IMG/VR virus record: IMGVR_UViG_3300025769_000560
Location: 1 to 29,994 of that record
Length of the DNA stretch: 29,994 nucleotides
Strand: one strand, 5' to 3'
Source: a virus
In this document: in pieces, positions 1 through 5,906 of the stretch
Layout: the number at the start of each line of letters is the position of its first letter
Position numbering within the stretch: position 1 is the stretch's first letter
The notes under the pieces: model-generated
What the model was told of the DNA's origin: nothing
The model's database searches: none
What the model saw: only the letters and a program-made list of their open reading frames with translations
Program-made: the position numbers and the translations under genes

Positions 1-43
1 CTTTTCCTTCCTGTAAAAAACAAATCACAACTTGCAATATAAA

Positions 44-71
44 GATATCTCTAATAGTGTCAAGCGATATC
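44..71. promoter_or_regulatory. Paired GATATC sites, possible operator
   Basis: Two copies of the palindrome GATATC lie at 44-49 and 66-71, 22 bases apart, just upstream of the first gene. Small ribbon-helix-helix proteins often repress their own promoter through paired palindromes two helical turns apart, so an operator for the downstream gene is possible. This is inference from spacing only; a 6-base palindrome can recur by chance. Confidence 0.2.
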
Positions 72-91
72 GGAAAGAAAAAGGAAAAAAA

Positions 92-319
92 ATGTCAAAA
101 AAACGCTTAGTGGCTGAAAACATTGTAGTTTTTCACACTCGAATGCCAGCAGAAACAAAGGAAAAGTTGGATCTTTATGCAGACAAGATGGGCGAAAGTG
201 CGGCCAGGGTCTTATCAAATCTGGTTGATCAACACCTGCCCAGCACAAAACCGGCGGTTAGTTTCACAGAAAATGATGAGCAAGTGGATCTTGAAACATG
301 GCTCCGCAATCATGAGTAA
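92..319 (+). CDS. Small ribbon-helix-helix-like protein, 75 aa
   Basis: I start this gene at ATG 92, which follows a purine-rich AAAGG stretch; a TTG at 32 would add 20 poorly supported residues. The segment from about residue 12 (VVFHTRMPAETKEKLDLYAD) through KMGESAARVLSNLVDQ has the beta-strand plus two-helix pattern of MetJ/Arc-type DNA-binding proteins, which act as dimeric transcription regulators. The C-terminal 25 residues are acidic and probably flexible. It overlaps the next gene by 8 bases. A regulatory role is inferred from fold pattern and size; an antitoxin is the other possibility, but no toxin gene lies beside it. Confidence 0.6.
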   Translation: MSKKRLVAENIVVFHTRMPAETKEKLDLYADKMGESAARVLSNLVDQHLPSTKPAVSFTENDEQVDLETWLRNHE

Positions 320-737
320 AAGCATTCATAAAGTTAGCTTCTGGTTGGCTGATACACCAATTGGCAAGGGTCGCCCAAGATTCACCAGAACCGGGCGCGT
401 GTTCACGCCAAAGAAAACAAAAGACTTTGAGCTAAAGATTGCGGCCAAGGCATCGGATGAAATGGTATCTCTGGGGATTGATCCGTTCACCGTTCCGTGC
501 AAGGTTTACATCTTGGCACAGTTCCCCATCCCTAAATCATGGCCCAAGAAGCGCGTAGAGGCCGCCACACGCGGGGAAGTGGTTCCCGGCAAACCGGACA
601 TTGATAACGTGGCAAAGCTCGTCCTGGACGCTCTCAATGGCGTTTGCTTTGAAGACGATAAACTGGTTCAGACATTAAAGATCACCAAGAAGTACGGCCA
701 GCCGTTGTTGTTGGTACAAGTGGAGGCAGAAACATGA
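312..737 (+). CDS. RusA-family Holliday junction resolvase
   Basis: This 141-residue protein matches the RusA family of crossover junction endodeoxyribonucleases, which cut Holliday junctions and other branched DNA as homodimers during phage recombination and before packaging. The family signature is clear: KPDIDN at residues 94-99 (acidic residues D96 and D98), KLVLDALNG at 102-110 with D106, and EDD at 114-116. The N-terminal GKGRPRFT segment is also typical. I prefer ATG 312, inside the end of the preceding gene, because the homologous part starts soon after it (VSFWLADTPIGKGRPR). Its stop overlaps the start of the methyltransferase gene (ATGA), and its last codons lie in a 22-base direct repeat found again at the end of that gene. 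Confidence 0.9.
   Translation: MSKSIHKVSFWLADTPIGKGRPRFTRTGRVFTPKKTKDFELKIAAKASDEMVSLGIDPFTVPCKVYILAQFPIPKSWPKKRVEAATRGEVVPGKPDIDNVAKLVLDALNGVCFEDDKLVQTLKITKKYGQPLLLVQVEAET
716..737. repeat. 22-bp direct repeat, left copy (flanks C5 methyltransferase)
   Basis: These 22 bases are identical to 1870-1891. The repeat encodes the last residues of RusA (QVEAET and stop), includes a GGAGG Shine-Dalgarno (721-725 region) and ends on the ATGA stop/start overlap. The same residues end the unrelated methyltransferase, so shared ancestry of the two proteins cannot explain the match. Confidence 0.9.
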
Positions 738-1891
738 TGCGTCATGTCGATTTATGCTCAGGGATTGGCGGTTTCGCATTGGGCTTTGAGTGGGCCGGAT
801 TAAGCAAGCCTGTTTTATTTTGTGATATAGAACCTTGGAGCCGTAAAATACTTGCAAAGCATTGGCCTGACGTGCCGATTGTAGAAGATGTAAAGGAGTT
901 AGCCAATGACCCAGATGGACTTGTTCCAGACTGCGACATCCTCACCGCAGGATACCCCTGCCAGCCATTCAGTGTTGCCGGGCAGCGCCGAGGCAGTGAA
1001 GATGACAGACATATCTGGCCGTACATTCTTTCCATTATTCAAGCCAAACGACCCTCTTGGTGCGTTTTCGAGAATGTTTATGGCCACATCTCTCTGGGCC
1101 TCGACGAAGTGTTATCTTCATTGGCAGGGCAAGAGTACGCCGCAAGGCCGTTCATTGTACCAGCTTGCGGTGTCGATGCCTGGCACAGACGCGACCGCCT
1201 CTGGATCATCGCCAGAAACGTGGGCGACACCATCAGCAGCCGACAGCCAGGGAACGACTGGCGGCGGTCAAAGCAAGAGCCTAAGAACGGATGTAAAGAT
1301 GTGGCCGACACCAACAACACAGGAGATAGAACATCCAGAAGCAGAACTGACAAAAACAGGCAGAAGGAAGTCAAAGGATGGAAAGAGCAGCCACAGTCTA
1401 AACTTAGCAGATACAGTAAAAATGTGGCCCACGCCGCGAGCTTGCACAGCAATGTCAGCGGAAAACATACACAACAGGGTCAACGACAAGAACCCAAACT
1501 TGGAGACAGTGGTAGCTCGGACGATGTGGCCGACGCCGCAAGCGAGAGATTACAAGGGGCCGAGTGGCAAAGGAAGGCAAGAGCGCAAGGGACACCCAGC
1601 GGATACGCTGCCGAATGCGGTAAAGATGTGGCCTACACCCAACGCAAGCGACAACAGGGACAGAGGCCACAAGGGAATGCCAGCAATCAAGAGACGGATG
1701 GAGAAGGGCAAGCAGCTAAATCTTTCAATGGTAGTCTCGGAAACTTCTGGCTCGCTGAACCCGCAGTGGGTCGAGTGGCTCATGGGATACCCAGAAGGGT
1801 GGACAGACTTAGAGGATTAGGAAATGCAATCGTTCCTCAAATCGCACAACGCATAGGACAAACAATTAAACAAGTGGAGGCAGAAACATGA
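734..1891 (+). CDS. C5 cytosine DNA methyltransferase
   Basis: This 385-residue protein transfers a methyl group from S-adenosylmethionine to carbon 5 of cytosine in DNA, probably protecting phage DNA from host restriction. Motif I is DLCSGIGGF (6-14), motif IV is GYPCQPFSVAG (73-83) with catalytic Cys76, motif VI is FENV (112-115), motif VIII is HRRDRLWIIA (151-160), and the C-terminal RVDRLRGLGNAIVPQ is motif IX/X. The region between motifs VIII and IX, normally the target-recognition domain, is here hydrophilic and repetitive (NVGDT, DVADT, NVAHA, DVADA, DVAYT). A second long gene is encoded in the +1 frame through most of this gene. The start overlaps the RusA stop (ATGA) and the stop overlaps the next start (ATGA). 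Direct repeats of 22 bases bound it, suggesting insertion as a cassette. The specificity cannot be read from sequence. Confidence 0.93.
   Translation: MMRHVDLCSGIGGFALGFEWAGLSKPVLFCDIEPWSRKILAKHWPDVPIVEDVKELANDPDGLVPDCDILTAGYPCQPFSVAGQRRGSEDDRHIWPYILSIIQAKRPSWCVFENVYGHISLGLDEVLSSLAGQEYAARPFIVPACGVDAWHRRDRLWIIARNVGDTISSRQPGNDWRRSKQEPKNGCKDVADTNNTGDRTSRSRTDKNRQKEVKGWKEQPQSKLSRYSKNVAHAASLHSNVSGKHTQQGQRQEPKLGDSGSSDDVADAASERLQGAEWQRKARAQGTPSGYAAECGKDVAYTQRKRQQGQRPQGNASNQETDGEGQAAKSFNGSLGNFWLAEPAVGRVAHGIPRRVDRLRGLGNAIVPQIAQRIGQTIKQVEAET
906..1820 (+). CDS. Nested +1-frame gene inside the C5 methyltransferase, 304 aa
   Basis: This reading frame runs 304 codons entirely within the methyltransferase gene. 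It has its own start signal: AAAGGAG at 892-898, seven bases before ATG 906. The N-terminal half (TPASHSVLPGSAEA, TSLWASTKCYLHW) is not low-complexity. The second half carries five copies of a (T/M)W(A/P)TP motif, at nucleotides 1218, 1299, 1422, 1524 and 1626, and the end reads SGSLNPQWVEWLMGYPEGWT. From memory, phage hypothetical proteins with repeated MWPTP and a SLNPxWVEWLMGxPxGWT ending are common near phage methyltransferase genes; I could not check this. The function is unknown. Its last part lies on the methyltransferase's most conserved C-terminal motif, so the two proteins constrain each other. The alternative is that the frame is a by-product of codon bias in the methyltransferase, but the Shine-Dalgarno and motif regularity argue against it. 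Confidence 0.65.
   Translation: MTQMDLFQTATSSPQDTPASHSVLPGSAEAVKMTDISGRTFFPLFKPNDPLGAFSRMFMATSLWASTKCYLHWQGKSTPQGRSLYQLAVSMPGTDATASGSSPETWATPSAADSQGTTGGGQSKSLRTDVKMWPTPTTQEIEHPEAELTKTGRRKSKDGKSSHSLNLADTVKMWPTPRACTAMSAENIHNRVNDKNPNLETVVARTMWPTPQARDYKGPSGKGRQERKGHPADTLPNAVKMWPTPNASDNRDRGHKGMPAIKRRMEKGKQLNLSMVVSETSGSLNPQWVEWLMGYPEGWTDLED
1218..1648 (+). repeat. Five degenerate repeats read in two frames
   Basis: A degenerate unit resembling AAGATGTGGCCGACGCCG recurs at about 1218, 1299, 1422, 1524 and 1626 (spacings 81, 123, 102 and 102). In the methyltransferase frame it reads DVAD(T/A)-like; in the +1 frame it reads MWPTP-like. All copies keep the same phase in both frames. Confidence 0.7.
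1870..1891. repeat. 22-bp direct repeat, right copy
   Basis: This copy is identical to 716-737. It encodes the last residues of the methyltransferase (QVEAET and stop), contains GGAGG and ends on the ATGA overlap with the next gene. Recombination between the two copies would delete exactly 1154 bases and join RusA directly to the 30-residue peptide gene with all reading frames intact. Confidence 0.9.
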
Positions 1892-1980
1892 GAACAACAA
1901 ACCAAGACAAGCTGTGCATTGCAGCGGCCATTGTGTTGACCGTGGTTGCAATCATCGCAATCAGTATGGGGCTGATATGA
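1888..1980 (+). CDS. 30-residue single-span membrane peptide
   Basis: A short gene sits between the methyltransferase and the replication initiator, with ATGA overlaps at both ends (1888-1891 and 1977-1980) and a GGAGG Shine-Dalgarno about 8 bases upstream. The peptide starts MRTTNQDK and then has about 20 hydrophobic residues (IAAAIVLTVVAIIAISMGL), enough for one membrane span. The double overlap is the main evidence that it is translated. No function can be given; coupling translation of the initiator gene to upstream genes is one possible role. Confidence 0.65.
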   Translation: MRTTNQDKLCIAAAIVLTVVAIIAISMGLI

Positions 1981-2831
1981 AACCGGTCACGATCAGGGCA
2001 AAGGATCTCAGAAAGTTTGCGATCCTCCCGATAAAAGCAATCACTGATCCCCAGGTAACGCGCACAAGCGCTCTTTCTGTGCTGGCGGCTCTCTGTTCTT
2101 ATTGCGATGAAACGGGCTGTACGTTCGTCTCACAGGCTCGGTTGGCAAGCGATCTTGGTATCTCACGCCAGGCAGTCAACAAGCAGCTAAGAAAGCTCAG
2201 AGATTTAGAGTACATTGTAAGAGCCAAGCGGCGTTACAAAGGACAAACAACCACCACATACAAGGTCATCTATGACGATGTAAAAACAGAAGAGGAAGCC
2301 CTTGCGAATCTATCACCGGCAGAGCGTATCGGCCTAGAAGAACGCAGAGAAAAGCTGCGTCAACAGATGGAAAAGAAGCCCGGAAAGGTAGTCAATTTGC
2401 CTGTGGATAACTCTGTGGATAAGTCTAACGTGTCAACCTCAGAAGTTTCACAGGGTGCAACCTCAGAAGTTTCACCCCCTGAAACCCCAGAAGTTTCACT
2501 AAACAGACCATTTAACAACATATATAACAGTATAAGTGATGTCAGTAGACAGTGTTGTTCTTTGTTTTTAAGAATTGCTGAAAGTTATGGAACGCCTAGA
2601 CAAGTCAATGACAGAGATTATCAGGTCATGGAAAGTTGGGTCAAGGATGGGCTGACAGTCCAGATATGGGGCGATATCCTGAAGGATCACGCGAAATGGT
2701 GCCACGATAACCGCCGGGACTATCCGCGAGGGCTGGCTTGGTTCACGGTTCCGGTGCAAAAGAAGCTGGGAAATGCACCAAAACGCAGCAAGAATACAAT
2801 CAATGCGGTAGTAAAAAAGCTAAGGCCTTGA
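1977..2831 (+). CDS. Winged-helix replication initiator-like protein
   Basis: This 284-residue protein starts at ATG 1977, in a four-base overlap with the upstream peptide gene. Residues about 30-90 form a winged helix-turn-helix (SQARLASDLGISRQAVNKQL, then RKLRDLEYIVRAKRRYKG), as in phage O-like and DnaD-like initiators that bind origin repeats and recruit the host helicase. A linker follows with repeats STSEVSQG, ATSEVSPP and ETPEVSLN, then a C-terminal alpha/beta region with conserved-looking tryptophans (SWVKDGL, WCHDNRRDYPRGLAWF). At the DNA level the linker carries DnaA boxes and iterons, so the origin probably lies inside this gene, as in lambda O. It could instead be a transcription regulator, but the iterons favour replication. 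Confidence 0.7.
   Translation: MKPVTIRAKDLRKFAILPIKAITDPQVTRTSALSVLAALCSYCDETGCTFVSQARLASDLGISRQAVNKQLRKLRDLEYIVRAKRRYKGQTTTTYKVIYDDVKTEEEALANLSPAERIGLEERREKLRQQMEKKPGKVVNLPVDNSVDKSNVSTSEVSQGATSEVSPPETPEVSLNRPFNNIYNSISDVSRQCCSLFLRIAESYGTPRQVNDRDYQVMESWVKDGLTVQIWGDILKDHAKWCHDNRRDYPRGLAWFTVPVQKKLGNAPKRSKNTINAVVKKLRP
2402..2580. other. Candidate origin of replication inside the initiator gene
   Basis: Two perfect TGTGGATAA sequences (complement of the DnaA box TTATCCACA) lie at 2402-2410 and 2414-2422. They are followed by three iterons with a 24-base period (2434-2499) and then an AT-rich run of about 75 bases (from 2500, with TTTAACAACATATATAACAG) suitable as an unwinding element. This is the order expected of an origin. 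The repeats also encode protein repeats in the linker, so amino-acid constraint is a partial alternative explanation. Confidence 0.55.
2434..2499 (+). repeat. Three 24-bp iterons
   Basis: Copies start at 2434, 2458 and 2482. The first two share the 18 bases CAACCTCAGAAGTTTCAC exactly; the third differs from them at two positions (AAACCCCAGAAGTTTCAC). Spacing is exactly 24 bases, so the copies stay in the same reading frame. Confidence 0.85.
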
Positions 2832-2856
2832 TAATAAAGGATAAGTCATTTAACAT
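2828..2856 (+). promoter_or_regulatory. Candidate sigma-70-like promoter for the late genes
   Basis: TTGATA at 2828-2833 (5 of 6 consensus) is followed after 17 bases by TAACAT at 2851-2856 (4 of 6). It overlaps the end of the initiator gene and faces the 217-base intergenic region before the first late gene. Confidence 0.35.
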
Positions 2857-3033
2857 AATACCCATTATGCGCCGTAATCGATTTAGATTGCAGTTTCAGC
2901 GCGACCTGCCTCGGATCGATCCGCGCACGACCGACCCCCTTGCCCCCCACCCCCGCGCGGGTATGTGCATACCCCCACGAAAATATTTTCTGGTTTTTTT
3001 CTGGATTGTATGCCATATCTATTTTTATCAATT
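2857..3033. promoter_or_regulatory. Intergenic control region with three palindromes
   Basis: No convincing gene lies between the initiator and the next gene. The region holds CGGATCGATCCG (2912-2923, perfect), GGGTATG-TG-CATACCC (2959-2974, 7-base arms) and GAAAATATTTTC (2979-2990, perfect) followed by a T run. A C-rich stretch (about 2935-2955) stands out from the surrounding composition. Operators or a leader terminator are both possible. Confidence 0.4.
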
Positions 3034-3048
3034 AGGAAGGATTGAGTT

Positions 3049-3288
3049 ATGAAGAAGATGTATCGAGTTGTTCAGGGACAGAAGCGGCGGAATGATCCTG
3101 ATAAGAAGGATTGGGTGAGATTGGGTATTGCGTTTAGCGACAGTAACGGGATGCGAGTTAAGTTGAATGCGTTACCATTGCCTGATGAGAATGGAGAGAT
3201 TTGGTTAAACTTGTTTGAGGACGAGCCGAAGTCTGGTGGTCAACGGATGCAAAGGTCTTCTCAGACAGAAGATGCTATACCGTTCTGA
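3049..3288 (+). CDS. 79-aa protein with an SSB-like C-terminal tip
   Basis: The gene has a good Shine-Dalgarno (AGGAAGG at 3034-3040, eight bases before ATG 3049). The body (YRVVQGQKR, WVRLGIAFSDSNGMRVKLNALPLP, GEIWLNLFED) looks like a short all-beta domain of a kind seen in small plasmid and phage proteins of unknown role. It ends SSQTEDAIPF; the acidic-IPF ending resembles the tip of bacterial SSB (DDDIPF), which binds many DNA-repair and replication proteins. At 79 residues it is shorter than a standard SSB OB domain plus tail. A single-strand DNA-binding or SSB-mimic role is a guess. It overlaps the next start by one base. Confidence 0.65.
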   Translation: MKKMYRVVQGQKRRNDPDKKDWVRLGIAFSDSNGMRVKLNALPLPDENGEIWLNLFEDEPKSGGQRMQRSSQTEDAIPF

Positions 3289-3731
3289 TGGCGAGAACGC
3301 GTCAGACTCCGATTGGTAGATTTGGTGGTGTACGTTTAGCACAGCGGCGTATTCGGACCAGTGAGACATTGGAGAATAACAAGGAAGCGGTTGCCCAGGA
3401 GTTGATTGCTCTTGGGACCACTTCGATTACGGAGATTATGAATCTTGATGGTTCTATGCGTCCGTTGGATGAGATACCGGATTATGCGTTACGGGCGATA
3501 AAGAAGATTGTTCCGATGCCCGATGGTCGTGTATCGATTGAGTTGCATGACAAGGTGAGTGTTTTGCGCATCTTGGCGAAGGCTGCTGGTTTCTTAGATA
3601 ATCCTGAGAAAGAGAATGATAAGCCATCGATTGTTGGGATTAACATGCGTGGACCGGCGGCAACGACAGAGTATGCTGAGGTGGTGGATGAAACGGATGG
3701 AATGCAAGAAGAAGAAACGCAAAGGGGATAA
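3288..3731 (+). CDS. Terminase small subunit (probable)
   Basis: This 147-residue protein lies one short gene upstream of the large terminase, the usual place for the small subunit, which recognises phage DNA and starts packaging. The N-terminus is basic (RTRQTPIGRFGGVRLAQRRIR), the centre is helical and carries ITEIMNLDGSMRPLDEIPDYALRAI and ELHDKVSVLRILAKAAG, which resembles small terminases of podoviruses, and the C-terminus is acidic. The start shares one base with the previous stop (TGATG). The assignment rests on position and pattern, not on a catalytic motif. Confidence 0.7.
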   Translation: MARTRQTPIGRFGGVRLAQRRIRTSETLENNKEAVAQELIALGTTSITEIMNLDGSMRPLDEIPDYALRAIKKIVPMPDGRVSIELHDKVSVLRILAKAAGFLDNPEKENDKPSIVGINMRGPAATTEYAEVVDETDGMQEEETQRG

Positions 3732-3885
3732 AGATATTCCATGGGAATACAGGGGGTTTTTAATTCGACGCGGACGTTGGTCATATAATTTTCCCTGGGC
3801 AGCTATAAACAAACAAGGCAAGGAGGTTTTGGTTGATAAAAAATTAAAAAGCCTTTGTTTGAAGATAGACAATGTTATCCTGTAA
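3688..3885 (+). CDS. Small protein of unknown function, 65 aa
   Basis: The gene begins inside the end of the small terminase gene, at ATG 3688 or 3697; GAGGTGG just upstream serves as Shine-Dalgarno for the first. After a lysine-rich start it reads IPWEYRGFLIRRGRWSYNF, then WAAINKQGKEVLVDKKLKSL and CLKIDNVIL. Small phage proteins of this beta-beta-helix type, about 60-70 residues long, are common next to packaging genes, but their function is not known. The frame is open between the two terminase genes with no other use of the space, which supports it. Confidence 0.55.
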   Translation: MKRMECKKKKRKGDKDIPWEYRGFLIRRGRWSYNFPWAAINKQGKEVLVDKKLKSLCLKIDNVIL

Positions 3886-3903
3886 GGGATTGGATGATGA
3901 AAA

Positions 3904-5424
3904 ATGAGCGCGATACCCAGCCTTGATTTAAACTTTGAGAACAGTCCGACTGTTTGGAAGTTTCTGCATGACGACAGCTTTGTTCGGGGGTTGATGGGTC
4001 CGGTTGGATCTGGGAAGTCTTATGGGTGTGCGGCTGAGATTATGTTGCGGGCGGTACGTCAGAGGCCCAGCCCCAGAGATGGGATTAGATATTCTCGGTT
4101 TGTGATTGTTAGAAATACTTATCCTGAATTGAGAACAACGACGATTAAGACTTGGCAAGAGTTGTTTCCAGAGGATGTTTGGGGTGGTATGCGATGGCAA
4201 CCGCCCATTTCGCACCATATTCGGATTCCGACGAGAGAGGATATTCCGGGCATTGATTGCGAAGTAATCTTCATGGCCCTTTCTTCTCCGCAAGATGTAC
4301 GGAAACTGTTGTCATTGGAGCTTACGGGGGCTTGGGTGAATGAGGCCAGAGAGTTGCCGAAAGCGGTGATTGATGGTTTGACACACAGGGTTGGGCGATA
4401 TCCGACAAAAGCGGATGGTTCTCCGACATGGTACGGCATTTGGATGGATACGAACCCACCGGACAATGACCATTGGTGGCATGAATTGGCAGAGAAAAAT
4501 CCGATTGGTGGTGCCTATCCGTGGACGTTCTTCAGACAACCCGGCGGTGTTTTGGCGGTGGATGGAAAAGATGTTCCTGAGAATCCAGAGGCGCAGGGCC
4601 ATGTGTTTTCTGGGGGCAAATGGTGGAAAACCAATGAGGATGCGGAGAATAGAAACAATCTGCCGCCCGGATATTATCAGCAGCTTCTCGGCGGAAAAAA
4701 TGCGGATTGGATCAGGTGCTACGCGCAGGGAATGTACACGTTTGTGCAAGAAGGGCGTCCGGTCTGGCCGGAGTATGACGATGAATTGATGAGCGGGGAT
4801 GTTGAGGTTGATCCGTATTATCCCATGCAGATCGGCGTTGACTTTGGATTAACACCGGCAGCGATCTTTGGGCAGAGAACACAAGCGGGAGCGTGGCGGA
4901 TCTGCGATGAGCTTGTGACGTTTGACATGGGCCTTGAGCGGTTTGGTCAGGAAATGATGGCGCTGATTGCTCAGAAATATTCTAAGCATGATATTCTGAT
5001 CTGGGGCGATCCGGCGGGGAATAAGCGGGATGAGATTTACGAGGTTACAGCCTTTGATCATCTCAGATCACTTGGTTTCAAAGCACAACCAACAGAAAGC
5101 AATGCGTTTCAAGTCAGACGAGAGGCTGGGGCTAGTCCTATGGGGCGGCTGATAAATGGCAAGCCTGGGCTGATGGTGGATAAGAAATGCTTGCGATTGC
5201 GTAAATCTCTAAGCGGTGGATACTTTTTCAAGCGTCAAAGCATGGGCGCTGGGCAAGATCGATTTAAAGATACGCCCGTGAAGAACGATCATTCACACTG
5301 CGGGGATGCATTTGGATATCTTATGCTGGGCGGCGGTGAACAGCGTCGATTGCGCAGGGGTAGCTATGGCAATTCCTTCGCAGCACAAAGCTATTCTGCG
5401 GAAACGGAATTTAACGTGTTCTGA
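3904..5424 (+). CDS. terL: Terminase large subunit
   Basis: This 506-residue protein is the packaging motor: an ATPase that pumps DNA through the portal and a nuclease that cuts genome units. Walker A is GPVGSGKS at 32-39; Walker B is TGAWVNEA with E147 as the catalytic glutamate. The RNase H-like nuclease has DFG with D313, GDPAGNKRD with D369, and NDHSHCGDAF with D468, which gives the expected three acidic residues. Length is in the normal range. The start ATG 3904 follows the previous stop by 18 bases. The tail after residue 475 is basic and serine-rich and probably contacts the portal. The next gene overlaps the stop by one base. Confidence 0.93.
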   Translation: MSAIPSLDLNFENSPTVWKFLHDDSFVRGLMGPVGSGKSYGCAAEIMLRAVRQRPSPRDGIRYSRFVIVRNTYPELRTTTIKTWQELFPEDVWGGMRWQPPISHHIRIPTREDIPGIDCEVIFMALSSPQDVRKLLSLELTGAWVNEARELPKAVIDGLTHRVGRYPTKADGSPTWYGIWMDTNPPDNDHWWHELAEKNPIGGAYPWTFFRQPGGVLAVDGKDVPENPEAQGHVFSGGKWWKTNEDAENRNNLPPGYYQQLLGGKNADWIRCYAQGMYTFVQEGRPVWPEYDDELMSGDVEVDPYYPMQIGVDFGLTPAAIFGQRTQAGAWRICDELVTFDMGLERFGQEMMALIAQKYSKHDILIWGDPAGNKRDEIYEVTAFDHLRSLGFKAQPTESNAFQVRREAGASPMGRLINGKPGLMVDKKCLRLRKSLSGGYFFKRQSMGAGQDRFKDTPVKNDHSHCGDAFGYLMLGGGEQRRLRRGSYGNSFAAQSYSAETEFNVF

Positions 5425-5906
5425 TGGGACTGATTCAGCTACCAACTTTTCAAATGCGAACCGATGAACAAATCGTTCCGCTTACACTTAACCATGTTTA
5501 TAATATTAAGCTGGGGCCGCATGAACAGGAATATGAAAAACATATTCCGTATTATCGGGATTACCTATTTGATAATTCGGTTTTGGGTTGGTCTTGGGCT
5601 GCTATCGGGCGTGGGAAAATAGTTGCCATCTTTGGGGTAAGGGATATGTGGCCCGGTTTGGTAGAGGCTTGGTTTGTTCCAGGGGAAGAATTAGAACGCC
5701 ATTCCAGAACAACTTTGATCGGTGCAAGGGCGCTTTTGCGTGAAGTGATGTCTGATACAGATATCAGACGTATGCAAATCTTCGTAAAAGTGGACAATAC
5801 CCGCGCATTAAGGTTTGCTAAAGCACTACATTTTGAGGTAGAGTGCATATTAAGAAAGTTTGGCCCAGAGGGGGCTGACTATTATTCTATGGCGAGGTTT
5901 GAGTAA
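5424..5906 (+). CDS. GNAT-like phage protein (gp13-like, DUF2833 type)
   Basis: The 160-residue protein has the acetyltransferase (GNAT) fold pattern: PYYRDYLFDNSVLGWSWAAI, KIVAIFGVRDMWPG, VEAWFVPGEEL, then MQIFVKVDNTRALRFAKALHFEVE, which corresponds to the N...A..FA..LGF segment of GNAT enzymes. Podoviruses often carry such a protein near the portal; in T7 the related protein is a minor virion or morphogenesis factor. The acetyl-CoA loop (Q/RxxGxG/A) is not clear, so catalysis is doubtful. Start and stop overlap both neighbours by one base. Confidence 0.7.
   Translation: MGLIQLPTFQMRTDEQIVPLTLNHVYNIKLGPHEQEYEKHIPYYRDYLFDNSVLGWSWAAIGRGKIVAIFGVRDMWPGLVEAWFVPGEELERHSRTTLIGARALLREVMSDTDIRRMQIFVKVDNTRALRFAKALHFEVECILRKFGPEGADYYSMARFE

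Noticed and set aside
1078-1452. 124-codon - strand frame inside the methyltransferase locus
   Set aside because: It has no start signal or organised motifs and lies opposite two + strand frames that are both better supported.
2434-2499. CRISPR-like repeats
   Set aside because: Period is only 24 bases with no variable spacers, and the repeats are within a coding frame; iterons fit better.
2846-3031. 61-codon - strand frame in the intergenic region
   Set aside because: Composition follows the palindromes and C-rich run; no ribosome-binding site or family pattern.
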